The notes: generated from the letters alone by a model not told the origin. Positions 1 to 6,906 are shown, numbered from the stretch's first letter. The stretch: 7,082 nucleotides of DNA from Tannerella sp. (GCA_031279875.1 JAITHS010000313.1:1-7082), one strand, 5' to 3'. Made by a program: numbers and translations.

Positions 1-17
1 CCCCCCCCCCCCCCCCC
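1..17. repeat. Poly-C homopolymer tract at window edge
   Basis: Seventeen consecutive C open the window; the tract may extend further left. In the adhesin frame it reads as at least five prolines directly before SRKNAFVLK. A tract of this length could slip during replication and switch the gene on and off. It could equally be an assembly artefact, because poly-G read tails from two-colour sequencing appear as poly-C at contig starts. Confidence 0.6.
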
Positions 18-2852
18 AGTCGTAAGAATGCCTTTGTACTGAAAGCGGGCGTCAAGATTTACGGGGGATTTTCTTCTCAAGTCACCGGAACTCTACCCGC
101 ATTCAACGCAGCAGGACGGACCGGGACTTCTATCCTTAGCGGAGATATTGACGACGACGGTGTTCTGAATAGTAATAATGCTTACCATGTGGTTATTGCG
201 GCCGGTATTGTCGGCGATGCAGAGGTCATACTGGATGGATTTACCATTACCGGAGGCTATGCAAATATCTACAACTATCCTGCTGATCAAGTAAATGGAA
301 AAAACATTTACGACGACATGGGCGCCGGAATATACTGCAATAATTCGCTGGCAACGCTTACTAATCTGACAATTACAGGAAATTATGCAGAATTTGGAGG
401 TGGCGGACTTTACAATGTTTCGGCCGAAAACCCTTCCCGCACCGTCAGATTGAGCAAATCAACTGTAAGCAACAATAAAGTGGTTTTTGGCGGTGCGGCC
501 TGCGTGGGCGGCGGTATCTATAATGATGGCGCCGCGCTTTATATAGATAATGTAGTTGTAGCGGGAAACGAAGCTACCGGCACCAATGGTGGCGGTGGTG
601 GAATATATAGTTCTGGAAGACGCAATTCCGCTAACACTGATTTTGAGCCTGGCGGCGAAGCTACGCTTGTGATCTCAAATGCAACGATAAATGGAAACAG
701 CGCAACAGAAGAAGGTGGTGGAATATTTGATCAGTTCTCAAAACTCTCAATAACCAATACGGAAATTCGCGGCAATAAAGCTGATAATGGCGGCGGAATA
801 AATAGTTTTGGTGGCTCCACGCTTGATATGGTCAATGTGCTTGTTAGCGGAAACTACGGAATGAATGGCGGTGGAATACGTAACTACGGTGGTCCTGGTG
901 GCGACTCCAGGTCTACGCTGATTAATGTAACCGTCAGCGGCAACAGCGGAGATATTTATGGCGGCGGAATACACAATGAACATGCCGACATTACACTGAA
1001 AAACTGTATTGTTGCGGGAAATTACTCTGTTCAGGGGGGAGGGCATAACCTCAACGGTAGTAATCGTACAACCGTATCCACTTCGCTTATCGGCAATTCA
1101 CAAGGCATAAGCTATCAATCAACCGGCCTTTCCGCCGACGATATTTTTTTAAACTGGATTGATCCTGATGCTGTCGGCTGGGCTAAGAATGTCAACGGCA
1201 ACTACAAACTGAAACTTACTTGCGCCGATGCTATTGACACGGGCGACGATAACGCATATCCGTCGTCAGCACCGGCCGTCGATCTCGCGGGTGTGTCGCG
1301 TAAGTTAGGTCAAATTGATATGGGTGCATATGAAGCAGCCGCTCCCAACTATACCATCTCACTGTCTCCCACAGCACATACATTTACTAATCTAACGTAT
1401 AGATACACTGCGGCTGATATTGTGCCTGGGGCTATCACCGTTACCAACATCGGTAACCGAGCAACCGGGCCAATGACCATTGCGCTTTCTGGCACGAATG
1501 CAACCGATTTCGAGCTGTCGTCCACAACGCTCGCCGACATTCCCTATCCAGGAACACCGGTTACGTTTACTGTGAAGCCCAAAACAGGTCTTAACGCAGG
1601 CGCGTACACTGCCACCGTTACCGTAAGCGGCTCCGGCTTCTCGAAAACCGTTAATATACAGCTCGTAGTTGGCCAAGCCGGCGGCGTACATGTAAGCCAA
1701 CCGCAGGAAGAGAGCAAAACGGATGTAAGCATCACGGTAACGCCGTCTTCTTTCTTGACTACAAACTTAGGCAATCAGACGATAGAATATTTTATCCAGA
1801 CAACTAATACCGCTCCGCCCGCTAACGCATTGGGCTGGCAGGCAGGGAGAACGTTTACCGGACTTCAACAGAATACGACATACTACGTCTTTGCCCGCTC
1901 GAAGGAAAACAACAATTACAGTTCATGGGTATCCTTAGGTACACCGATTTCGACTGCCCCCAACTTCGGCGGCGTGGTAGTGGTACCACCTCCCGCAAAT
2001 CCAACCTGCGATCTGGTGTATCTTGGCAACAACATTTATCAGCTGCCTTGCGGTGGTGTGATCATCCTGCCGGACGGCACGCGGGTTGAGGTACCTAACA
2101 ATACAACGGTCAGCAGCACCGGCACTATCACGTTACCGTTAAACGGTGAAGGCATAGCTACTACGCCTGTCGGCGGTAAAGTCAACATCACCGGCGGTAC
2201 GCAGATTGTTCTTGACGGCGACGGCAAGGTTTCCTCCGTGATTTATCCTGGACCCGGCGGCGCAACAATTACCTGGATTGACGGCGCAACAACATACATA
2301 CCCAACGACGGCACCATCGTCGTTCACCCGACGTTTTACAGCGGACTGCGCATCTCTGCACCGGTTATCCCACCGGTCATTCGCCGTCCGGTTACGCTAC
2401 GCATCCCCGACAGCTTCATCTCGTTACCCGCAGCCGGTCTATACTACATCATAAGCGGCAGCGACTTTACATTCACGCTGACGCTACGCGACCACACTGT
2501 CGTCCCGAAAGTGAAGACAAACCATTACGACGACATACAGAAAACGCTCACCGGCAAGCAGAACGCCGACGGCACTTACACATTCACCGTCCGCCAAATT
2601 CGCCAGCCGCTGGAAATTACGGTTGAGACTAACGTTTCCAACGAAGCCGTTTCGTCGGCGTACCGTGTCTGGTCGCATGGCAACCAGGTGTATATCAACG
2701 CCATCGAACCCTCTACATTATATATTTACACGCTTGCCGGCACCCTACACAGCGTCCGACAAGTAGAGGCAGGACAGACGAACATCCTGCTCAATAGTGG
2801 AGCCTATATCGTAGAAATCGACGGTAAACGGTGGAAAGTAATGACGAATTAG
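1..2852 (+). CDS. Large secreted beta-helix surface protein with T9SS-like C-terminal domain, 5' partial
   Basis: The reading frame is open from the left edge (first full codon at 3) to TAG at 2850-2852, giving 949 residues with no start. The GTG at 189 is an internal codon: the upstream residues (AFVLKAGVKIYGGF, then LSGDIDDDG) belong to the same fold. Residues about 1-444 form a right-handed beta-helix with some nine GGGI/GAGI turns and TITGN/TVSGN rungs, closing with IDMGAYE, as in 'choice-of-anchor Q' proteins. Residues about 449-556 are an Ig-like domain (VTNIGN, then GAYTATVTVSG). Residues about 573-652 are fibronectin III-like (GLQQNTTYYVFARSK). A proline-rich linker and further beta-rich sequence follow. 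The last 63 residues (from YRVWSHGNQVYI to GKRWKVMTN) resemble a type A T9SS sorting domain. I infer export through the outer membrane and surface attachment or release. Any signal peptide lies outside the window. The ligand is unknown; adhesin or carbohydrate binder are both possible. Confidence 0.85.
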   Translation, partial: PPPPPSRKNAFVLKAGVKIYGGFSSQVTGTLPAFNAAGRTGTSILSGDIDDDGVLNSNNAYHVVIAAGIVGDAEVILDGFTITGGYANIYNYPADQVNGKNIYDDMGAGIYCNNSLATLTNLTITGNYAEFGGGGLYNVSAENPSRTVRLSKSTVSNNKVVFGGAACVGGGIYNDGAALYIDNVVVAGNEATGTNGGGGGIYSSGRRNSANTDFEPGGEATLVISNATINGNSATEEGGGIFDQFSKLSITNTEIRGNKADNGGGINSFGGSTLDMVNVLVSGNYGMNGGGIRNYGGPGGDSRSTLINVTVSGNSGDIYGGGIHNEHADITLKNCIVAGNYSVQGGGHNLNGSNRTTVSTSLIGNSQGISYQSTGLSADDIFLNWIDPDAVGWAKNVNGNYKLKLTCADAIDTGDDNAYPSSAPAVDLAGVSRKLGQIDMGAYEAAAPNYTISLSPTAHTFTNLTYRYTAADIVPGAITVTNIGNRATGPMTIALSGTNATDFELSSTTLADIPYPGTPVTFTVKPKTGLNAGAYTATVTVSGSGFSKTVNIQLVVGQAGGVHVSQPQEESKTDVSITVTPSSFLTTNLGNQTIEYFIQTTNTAPPANALGWQAGRTFTGLQQNTTYYVFARSKENNNYSSWVSLGTPISTAPNFGGVVVVPPPANPTCDLVYLGNNIYQLPCGGVIILPDGTRVEVPNNTTVSSTGTITLPLNGEGIATTPVGGKVNITGGTQIVLDGDGKVSSVIYPGPGGATITWIDGATTYIPNDGTIVVHPTFYSGLRISAPVIPPVIRRPVTLRIPDSFISLPAAGLYYIISGSDFTFTLTLRDHTVVPKVKTNHYDDIQKTLTGKQNADGTYTFTVRQIRQPLEITVETNVSNEAVSSAYRVWSHGNQVYINAIEPSTLYIYTLAGTLHSVRQVEAGQTNILLNSGAYIVEIDGKRWKVMTN

Positions 2853-2918
2853 TTGAAAGTTGAGAGTTGAGAGTTGAAATTATTGGTACAGGTAATTTTC
2901 AACTCTCAACTCTCAACT
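2851..2918. repeat. Inverted heptad-repeat array forming a 22-bp hairpin downstream of the adhesin
   Basis: Four units of AGTTGA(G/A) (2851-2878) face three units of (C/T)TCAACT (2898-2918). Positions 2858-2879 pair perfectly with 2897-2918 (22 bp) around a 17-base loop (2880-2896). An alternative register shifted by 7 bases pairs 2847-2873 with 2896-2922, with three mismatches. The adhesin stop codon (2850-2852) overlaps the first unit. No U-run follows on either strand, so this is not a classic intrinsic terminator. It may still end or stabilise the adhesin transcript and insulate trpD. Related AGTTGAG units recur at 6593-6620. Confidence 0.85.
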
Positions 2919-3002
2919 AATTATAAAAACATCAAATTAGTAATAGACTTGTTGAGTACGGTAGGCGGTCAAGGGCTACGGGCTTGATTTTTATTTACGC
3001 GC

Positions 3003-3033
3003 TTGGAAATTTCTCAATTTTTCCGTACCTTTG
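3003..3033 (+). promoter_or_regulatory. Bacteroidetes-type promoter of the trpD operon
   Basis: A -33-like TTGG (3003-3006) lies 19 bases before a -7 element TACCTTTG (3026-3033), which fits the Bacteroidetes consensus TTTG-N19-21-TAnnTTTG. Transcription would start around 3037, only a few bases before the trpD ATG at 3042, so the mRNA should be almost leaderless. The TTG at 3003 could open a 13-codon extension of trpD, but it lies within the promoter and is not the likely start. Confidence 0.75.
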
Positions 3034-3041
3034 CGCCTCGT

Positions 3042-4037
3042 ATGAAAAATATTTTATATCGCCTCTTTGAGCATCAATATCTCGGACGCACAGAGGCACA
3101 ACAGGTTTTGGCTCACATAGCCGAAGGAAAATATAATAACGAACAGGTCTCTGCGCTGATTACGGTTTTTCTGATGCGCAGTATCTCTGTTGAAGAATTG
3201 TCGGGCTTTCGCGACGCGCTGTTAGACATGCGCGTGCCGATAAATTTAGCCGACTACGAAGCGATAGACATAGTTGGCACCGGCGGCGACGGCAAAAACA
3301 CGTTCAATATCTCGACCGCCGCGTGCTTCGTGCTTGCAGGAGCGGGCTATAACGTTGTCAAACACGGCAACTACGGCGCTACTTCCGTAAGCGGAGCGAG
3401 CAACGTCATGGAGCAGCATGGCGTAAAATTCACCAAAGACGAAAGCATTCTCCGCAAATCGTTAGACACGTGCCGTATAGCTTATCTTCACGCACCGTTT
3501 TTCAGCCCTGCGATGAAAGCCGTAGCGCCGATACGCAAAAATCTCGGTGTGAGAACGTTTTTTAACCTTCTCGGCCCGCTCGTCAATCCTTCAATGCCCG
3601 CCTATCAACTGCTCGGAGTATATAACTTGCCGCTTTTCAGGCTTTATAGTTATACCTATCAGGTCAGTTCGACGCGCTTCGGAGTAGTTCACAGCGTTGA
3701 CGGATACGACGAAATTTCGCTCACATCGGAGTTTAAAGTCGCTATGCCCGACAAAGAAAAAGTCTATACCCCCGAAATGCTCGGTTTGCCGCGCTGCAAA
3801 GACGAAGACCTCTACGGCGGCGACAGTCCTCAGGCGGCGTCGGCTATCTTTGATGCCGTCCTCAACAACACCTCGACTCAAGCCCAGCGCAACTGTGTGC
3901 TGGCTAATTCCGCTTTCGCGATACAGGTAATATGTCCGCATAAAAGCATCGCCGACTGCCTCGCCGAAGCCCGCGAAGCACTCGACAGCGGCAAGGCTCT
4001 TGCGGCGCTGAAAAAGTTTGTGGAAGTAAACGGGTAA
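3042..4037 (+). CDS. trpD: Anthranilate phosphoribosyltransferase TrpD
   Basis: The product (331 residues) joins anthranilate to PRPP to give N-(5'-phosphoribosyl)anthranilate, the second step of tryptophan synthesis from chorismate, in the cytoplasm. The N-terminal helical domain (residues 1-70) is followed by the PRPP loop GTGGDGKNTFNIST (79-92), KHGN (107-110) with the SGASN segment, RTFFNLLGPLVNP (171-183) carrying the anthranilate-binding arginine region, and DGYDE (220-224) with the Asp-Glu pair that binds magnesium. Length and sequence fit the Bacteroidetes branch, in which KHGN is followed by Y instead of the R usual elsewhere. ATG 3042 is preferred because its sequence (MKNILYRLFEHQ) matches the family N-terminus and the promoter lies directly upstream. 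No other trp genes are visible. It is followed after seven bases by an O-acetylation gene, an unusual partner. All key residues are present, so it should be active. Confidence 0.96.
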   Translation: MKNILYRLFEHQYLGRTEAQQVLAHIAEGKYNNEQVSALITVFLMRSISVEELSGFRDALLDMRVPINLADYEAIDIVGTGGDGKNTFNISTAACFVLAGAGYNVVKHGNYGATSVSGASNVMEQHGVKFTKDESILRKSLDTCRIAYLHAPFFSPAMKAVAPIRKNLGVRTFFNLLGPLVNPSMPAYQLLGVYNLPLFRLYSYTYQVSSTRFGVVHSVDGYDEISLTSEFKVAMPDKEKVYTPEMLGLPRCKDEDLYGGDSPQAASAIFDAVLNNTSTQAQRNCVLANSAFAIQVICPHKSIADCLAEAREALDSGKALAALKKFVEVNG

Positions 4038-4044
4038 AAAATCT

Positions 4045-4836
4045 ATGCGGTTATACTTTAAACTCATTGTGATACTGTGTATTCCGCTGTTATTTATCAC
4101 CATCTACTCGTTGTGGAACGGCGAGATAACATGTGGCGATTTTGTGTTACGTAAAGCATCAATAGCAGATTATTTCAAAACAAAAACCGAAACGCAAGAC
4201 ATCTACGATGAAGTTTTACCTGTTCCTATGCCCGAAGGATACAGCGCCGACGAAGAAGAAAGCCCGCTCGACGACAGTCCTCAAACGATTTTGATGATAG
4301 GAGATTCCATGCTTGAAAGTTTAAAAAAACGATTGGTACAGTATGCCGGCGAAAACGGACACGAACTCTACACCGTGATATGGTACAGCTCATCAACCAA
4401 AATCTGGGCGCAACACTCCGATACACTCCGGCATTTTATTAATAAGTTTCAGCCTACGTATATCTTTATCTGTCTCGGTTCCAATGAAATGTTTGTCAAA
4501 AATCCCGAAAAAAACAGCGTCTATGTAGATAAAATAATCAAACAAACGGGCGATATCCCTTTTATCTGGATCGGGCCTCCGAACTGGAAAGAAGATACCG
4601 GCATCAACGCTATTATAGAACAACATGTTGGGACGAACCGTTTCTTTGCCTCCAAACGCCTTTCTTACGACCGCATATCCGACGGCGCGCACCCTACGAC
4701 CGAAAGCGCCGCAAAATGGATGGACAGCGTAGCGGTATGGCTCAATACCGACGCCCGCCACCGTATCGTAATGCGTAAACCGCAGCAGGGAACAACAAAA
4801 GCATCGTCCCGTACCGTAGTATTAAAACCTCTATAA
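4045..4836 (+). CDS. Membrane-anchored SGNH/GDSL-type hydrolase or acyltransferase, partner of the MBOAT protein
   Basis: The 263-residue product has an N-terminal hydrophobic segment (residues about 5-24) that would anchor it in the inner membrane, facing the periplasm. A variable acidic linker (about 50-78) leads to an SGNH fold: block I MIGDSM with nucleophile S88, GSNE with N147 (145-148), and DGAH with D213 and H216. All catalytic residues are therefore present. The tail (about 240-263) is basic and low in predicted structure. In AlgI-AlgJ/AlgX, PatA-PatB and DltB-DltD systems, an MBOAT protein passes an acyl group across the membrane and an SGNH-like partner acts on the polymer. The MBOAT gene here starts on the last base of this stop codon (TAATG), which suggests translational coupling and the same pairing. 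It starts seven bases after trpD, and I see no promoter of its own. The target polymer cannot be told; an esterase role is an alternative. Confidence 0.82.
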   Translation: MRLYFKLIVILCIPLLFITIYSLWNGEITCGDFVLRKASIADYFKTKTETQDIYDEVLPVPMPEGYSADEEESPLDDSPQTILMIGDSMLESLKKRLVQYAGENGHELYTVIWYSSSTKIWAQHSDTLRHFINKFQPTYIFICLGSNEMFVKNPEKNSVYVDKIIKQTGDIPFIWIGPPNWKEDTGINAIIEQHVGTNRFFASKRLSYDRISDGAHPTTESAAKWMDSVAVWLNTDARHRIVMRKPQQGTTKASSRTVVLKPL

Positions 4837-6245
4837 TGAAAAATATAGTACTGTTCAATTCCGGCACTTTTTGGATAATGTTTATCCTTTTTATCGCACT
4901 TTACGCTCTCGTTTGCAAGCGCAAAACTCAAATGATGCTCTATGTTGCCGCATTCGGATTGCTGTTTTATTATCTTAATAACGGCTTTATGTTTTGCCTG
5001 TTACTTTTTACCGCTTTTTATGATTTTATTATAGCGCGAAAAATATACAAGTCTTCTGATCCGAAGAAGAAAAAATTATGGCTTACTCTTTCTATTTGTT
5101 TAAGTTTAAGTATTTTATGCTATTTCAAATATACTAATTTCTTCATCTCAATGCTTTCGAGCAACTTTGCGCCGTTAGATATTTTTTTGCCCGCAGGCAT
5201 TTCGTTTTATACTTTTCAGACAATAAGTTATGCCGTAGATGTGTATAAAGGCAAAGTAGAACCGGCACGCTCGTTTTTGCAGTATCTTTTTTATATCTCG
5301 TTTTTTCCTCTCATTCTGGCTGGTCCGATAATGCGGGCAGGAAAGTTTTTTGCGCAAATAAAAGATAATAAAGTTATTGATAAAACGATGATTTACGGCG
5401 GTTTGTGGCTTATCATCACCGGATTACTGAAAAAAGCCGTTTTTGCCGATTATATCGCACAATACAATAACTGGGTTTTCGATGCTCCGCTAAACTATTC
5501 CGGTTTTGAAGGCTTGATGGCTATTTTAGGCTATACTGCACAGATATATTGCGACTTTTCGGGATACAGCGACATAAGTATCGGAATGGCGTCGATTATG
5601 GGCTTCGACTTGGGCGTTAACTTTCGATTGCCGTATCAGTCGGTTAACCTGACCGAATTTTGGCGACGATGGCATATTTCGCTCTCGTCATGGATGCGCG
5701 ATTATATTTACATCCCGCTCGGAGGCAACCGCAAAAGCAAATTCCGAATGTATGTCAACAATATGATTACTATGTTGATAGCCGGTTTGTGGCACGGCGC
5801 TTCGTGGCAATTTATTTACTGGGGCGGAATGCACGGCGTAGGTCTGATTGTACATAAATTAAACAAGCCGTGGTTAGATAAAATCCCCGATACATGGACA
5901 GTGAAAGCCGTATCTACGGTGCTGACGTTTGTTTTTGTGGCTTTTCTGTGGATTTTCTTCCGCGCTTCGACTATGGAAAATGCTCTTGATCTTATCAAAC
6001 ATACGGTTAGCGATTTTGATATTGCATATATAGTGCCGTTCTTCAAAGCGCGAACAATGTGGTGCGTTTTCATCATCCTGATATATTTGCTGCATGGTTT
6101 GAGAGAAACGTTTCTCGTGAAAGTTAAAATGGCGTTTATTTCGTCGCACTGGACGGTTAAGGCGTTGATATTCCTTATAATCGTACAGTTAATCATACAG
6201 TTCGACAGCGGCGAGATACAACCGTTTATTTATTACTCGTTTTAG
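4836..6245 (+). CDS. MBOAT-family O-acyltransferase (AlgI/DltB-like)
   Basis: This 469-residue polytopic inner-membrane protein has about ten hydrophobic segments. It carries the MBOAT landmarks in order: LPAGISFYTFQTISY (118-132), LAGPIMR (161-167), IYCDFSGYSDISIG (237-250), FWRRWHISLSSWMRDYIYIPLGG (275-297) and AGLWHGASW (316-324). H320 in the last motif corresponds to the catalytic histidine of AlgI-type proteins; H333 is also conserved. The C-terminus (GEIQPFIYYSF) is like that of full-length Bacteroidetes homologues, so the gene is complete. Family members move acyl groups, usually acetyl, from the cytoplasm to extracytoplasmic polysaccharides, teichoic acids or peptidoglycan. With the overlapping SGNH gene it probably acetylates a cell-surface glycan. 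Acetyl as the donor group and the glycan identity are inference. Its last bases overlap a degenerate minus-strand reading frame. Confidence 0.92.
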   Translation: MKNIVLFNSGTFWIMFILFIALYALVCKRKTQMMLYVAAFGLLFYYLNNGFMFCLLLFTAFYDFIIARKIYKSSDPKKKKLWLTLSICLSLSILCYFKYTNFFISMLSSNFAPLDIFLPAGISFYTFQTISYAVDVYKGKVEPARSFLQYLFYISFFPLILAGPIMRAGKFFAQIKDNKVIDKTMIYGGLWLIITGLLKKAVFADYIAQYNNWVFDAPLNYSGFEGLMAILGYTAQIYCDFSGYSDISIGMASIMGFDLGVNFRLPYQSVNLTEFWRRWHISLSSWMRDYIYIPLGGNRKSKFRMYVNNMITMLIAGLWHGASWQFIYWGGMHGVGLIVHKLNKPWLDKIPDTWTVKAVSTVLTFVFVAFLWIFFRASTMENALDLIKHTVSDFDIAYIVPFFKARTMWCVFIILIYLLHGLRETFLVKVKMAFISSHWTVKALIFLIIVQLIIQFDSGEIQPFIYYSF

Positions 6246-6486
6246 GATATTTCCACTTATATGTTGTTTCTTTGTCGTCATCAACGCATGGGTTGCCGAT
6301 CTGCGTCCATGGCCCCCATATCGAGGGCGCAACAGCCGAATGCGCAGGGTTCGGCGCCCAGCCGGTACATTCCGAACCCATAAACCAGTCGATAAAAGCC
6401 GTCTTGTCAACATAAACATAGCCGTCTTGTCGCAGATTATTGAAATCTTGCGTGCCAATAGGATATTTTCGCTTTTGTAACAACAT
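6226..6486 (-). pseudogene. Chimeric reading frame: AAA-ATPase-like N-terminus fused to a GH43-like fragment
   Basis: The frame has 86 codons. Residues 1-33 (MLLQKRKYPIGTQDFNNLRQ, ending DKTAFID) match the start of the AAA-ATPase-like gene at 6977; the two differ at 5 of 99 bases. After D33 (base 6388) the sequence changes abruptly to WFMGSECTGWAPNPAHSAVA and on to GPWTQIGNPC, which resembles part of a GH43 glycosidase. No P-loop or nuclease domain follows, so the AAA function is lost. The last nine codons (WKYPKTSNK) overlap the end of the MBOAT gene. The copy keeps a promoter like that of the intact gene, so a short hybrid peptide could be made. I consider it a rearrangement by-product, not a functional gene. 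Confidence 0.75.
6256..6387 (-). pseudogene. Internal fragment of a GH43-like glycoside hydrolase
   Basis: Residues 34-77 of the chimeric frame carry GSECTGWAPNPA, SIWGPW and GNPC. These resemble the 'SGCTGW.PN...A.S..GPW...GNPC' stretch that I recall from GH43 galactanase/arabinanase-like enzymes of Bacteroidetes. Only about 44 residues of a protein several hundred long are present, with no catalytic acids that can be assigned. The fragment starts 10 bases after the MBOAT stop (reading on the plus strand) and ends exactly where AAA homology begins. The family call is from memory of the motif. Confidence 0.5.
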
Positions 6487-6489
6487 AAA

Positions 6490-6514
6490 TAATTAATTAA
6501 AAATTAAAAATTAA
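6490..6514. repeat. TTAAAAA heptad repeat in the leader of the chimeric gene
   Basis: TTAAAAA units at 6497-6503 and 6504-6510 are flanked by partial units. The array lies between the minus-strand -7 element and the ATG of the chimeric frame, filling most of a 33-base leader. The matching leader at 6943-6976 contains a different heptad. Confidence 0.6.
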
Positions 6515-6519
6515 GAGTC

Positions 6520-6555
6520 GCAAAGATAGCGAAAGTTTTTGAGATTATACATAAA
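6520..6555 (-). promoter_or_regulatory. Promoter copy upstream of the chimeric AAA-GH43 frame
   Basis: Read on the minus strand, this stretch ends in TATCTTTGC, a Bacteroidetes -7 element (TAnnTTTG). It matches 35 of 36 bases of the promoter region at 6907-6942. The one difference turns the upstream TTTG into TTTA. A -33 element at the usual 19-21 base spacing is weak. Confidence 0.6.
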
Positions 6556-6592
6556 TGAGTAAAAAAAATCGTATAGGGCATTCGTCTTAATA

Positions 6593-6620
6593 AGTTGAGA
6601 GTTGAGAGTTGAGAGTTGAG
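6593..6620. repeat. Four exact tandem copies of AGTTGAG
   Basis: Four perfect 7-bp units run without interruption. The same unit builds the hairpin array after the adhesin gene (2851-2918), but here no inverted partner is found nearby. The array is intergenic, inside the segment bounded by the two inverted AAA copies. Confidence 0.9.
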
Positions 6621-6626
6621 AATCGC

Positions 6627-6646
6627 AATGACGTGGTACCGTCATT
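6627..6646. repeat. Small inverted repeat (7-bp arms)
   Basis: AATGACG (6627-6633) and CGTCATT (6640-6646) flank a six-base loop containing GGTAC. It could be a weak operator or a small hairpin. No U-run follows and no gene nearby gives it a clear role. Confidence 0.3.
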
Positions 6647-6700
6647 ATCTATCGTTTGGTGCTACCATTATCAAAAACGTGTGCTGTTAGGCACAGAATA

Positions 6701-6885
6701 AAGGAACAATTGTATCCTGCGCTCCGCAACAACGAGCTGTTTCTCTACAATTATACTGCGGAACTGAACGTTGCGAAGCGCTACGACAAAAGCACGGAAA
6801 TAGGCTGTGAATGTGAGCGTTTGTGTTACCTTCGCCGGTTATCCAAAGCATAAAAAACGAAATGCAACAGATGATTGAGGAATGA
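6701..6885 (+). pseudogene. Remnant of a TPR-type C-terminus, probably from an O-antigen ligase-like protein, with internal deletion
   Basis: One frame (6701 to about 6822) reads KEQLYPALRNNELFLYNYTA, then ELNVAKRYDKS and CECERL. This looks like a tetratricopeptide segment from the C-terminal part of Bacteroidetes O-antigen ligase/Wzy-like proteins. The sequence then moves to another frame reading LPSPVIQSIKNEMQQMIEE with a stop at 6883-6885, which resembles the extreme C-terminus of the same type of protein. The intervening TPR units appear deleted, and the join at about 6820-6826 is out of frame. An open frame of 65 codons (6656-6853) crosses the region but ends in the wrong frame for the tail. 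No N-terminus, membrane segments or promoter are present. The family call rests on remembered sequence patterns. Confidence 0.45.
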
Positions 6886-6906
6886 CCTGTACAAATTTTT
6901 CCCTCG

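Noticed and set aside
189..191. GTG as the start codon of the adhesin
   Set aside because: The same frame is open upstream to the window edge and encodes residues typical of the beta-helix family, so the GTG is internal.
2969..2992. TCAAG/CTTGA inverted repeat followed by five T, resembling a terminator before the trpD promoter
   Set aside because: The stem is only 5 bp with a 9-base loop of mostly G and C that does not pair; too weak to call.
3003..3041. TTG start giving TrpD 13 extra residues
   Set aside because: The extension overlaps a canonical promoter and does not match the family N-terminus; ATG 3042 fits both.
3591..4103. 170-codon open frame on the minus strand opposite trpD
   Set aside because: It lies antisense to a conserved enzyme gene, has no recognisable motifs and no promoter; a shadow of trpD codon use.
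5816..6196. 126-codon minus-strand frame opposite the MBOAT gene
   Set aside because: It is antisense to a full-length conserved gene and shows no independent coding signs.
2851..6620. Heptad arrays as a CRISPR array
   Set aside because: Units are 7 bp and contiguous with no spacers, and no cas genes are present.
6656..6853. 65-codon plus-strand frame as an intact small gene
   Set aside because: Its middle looks like part of a TPR protein and the true tail continues in a different frame past its stop, so it is a remnant, not a gene.
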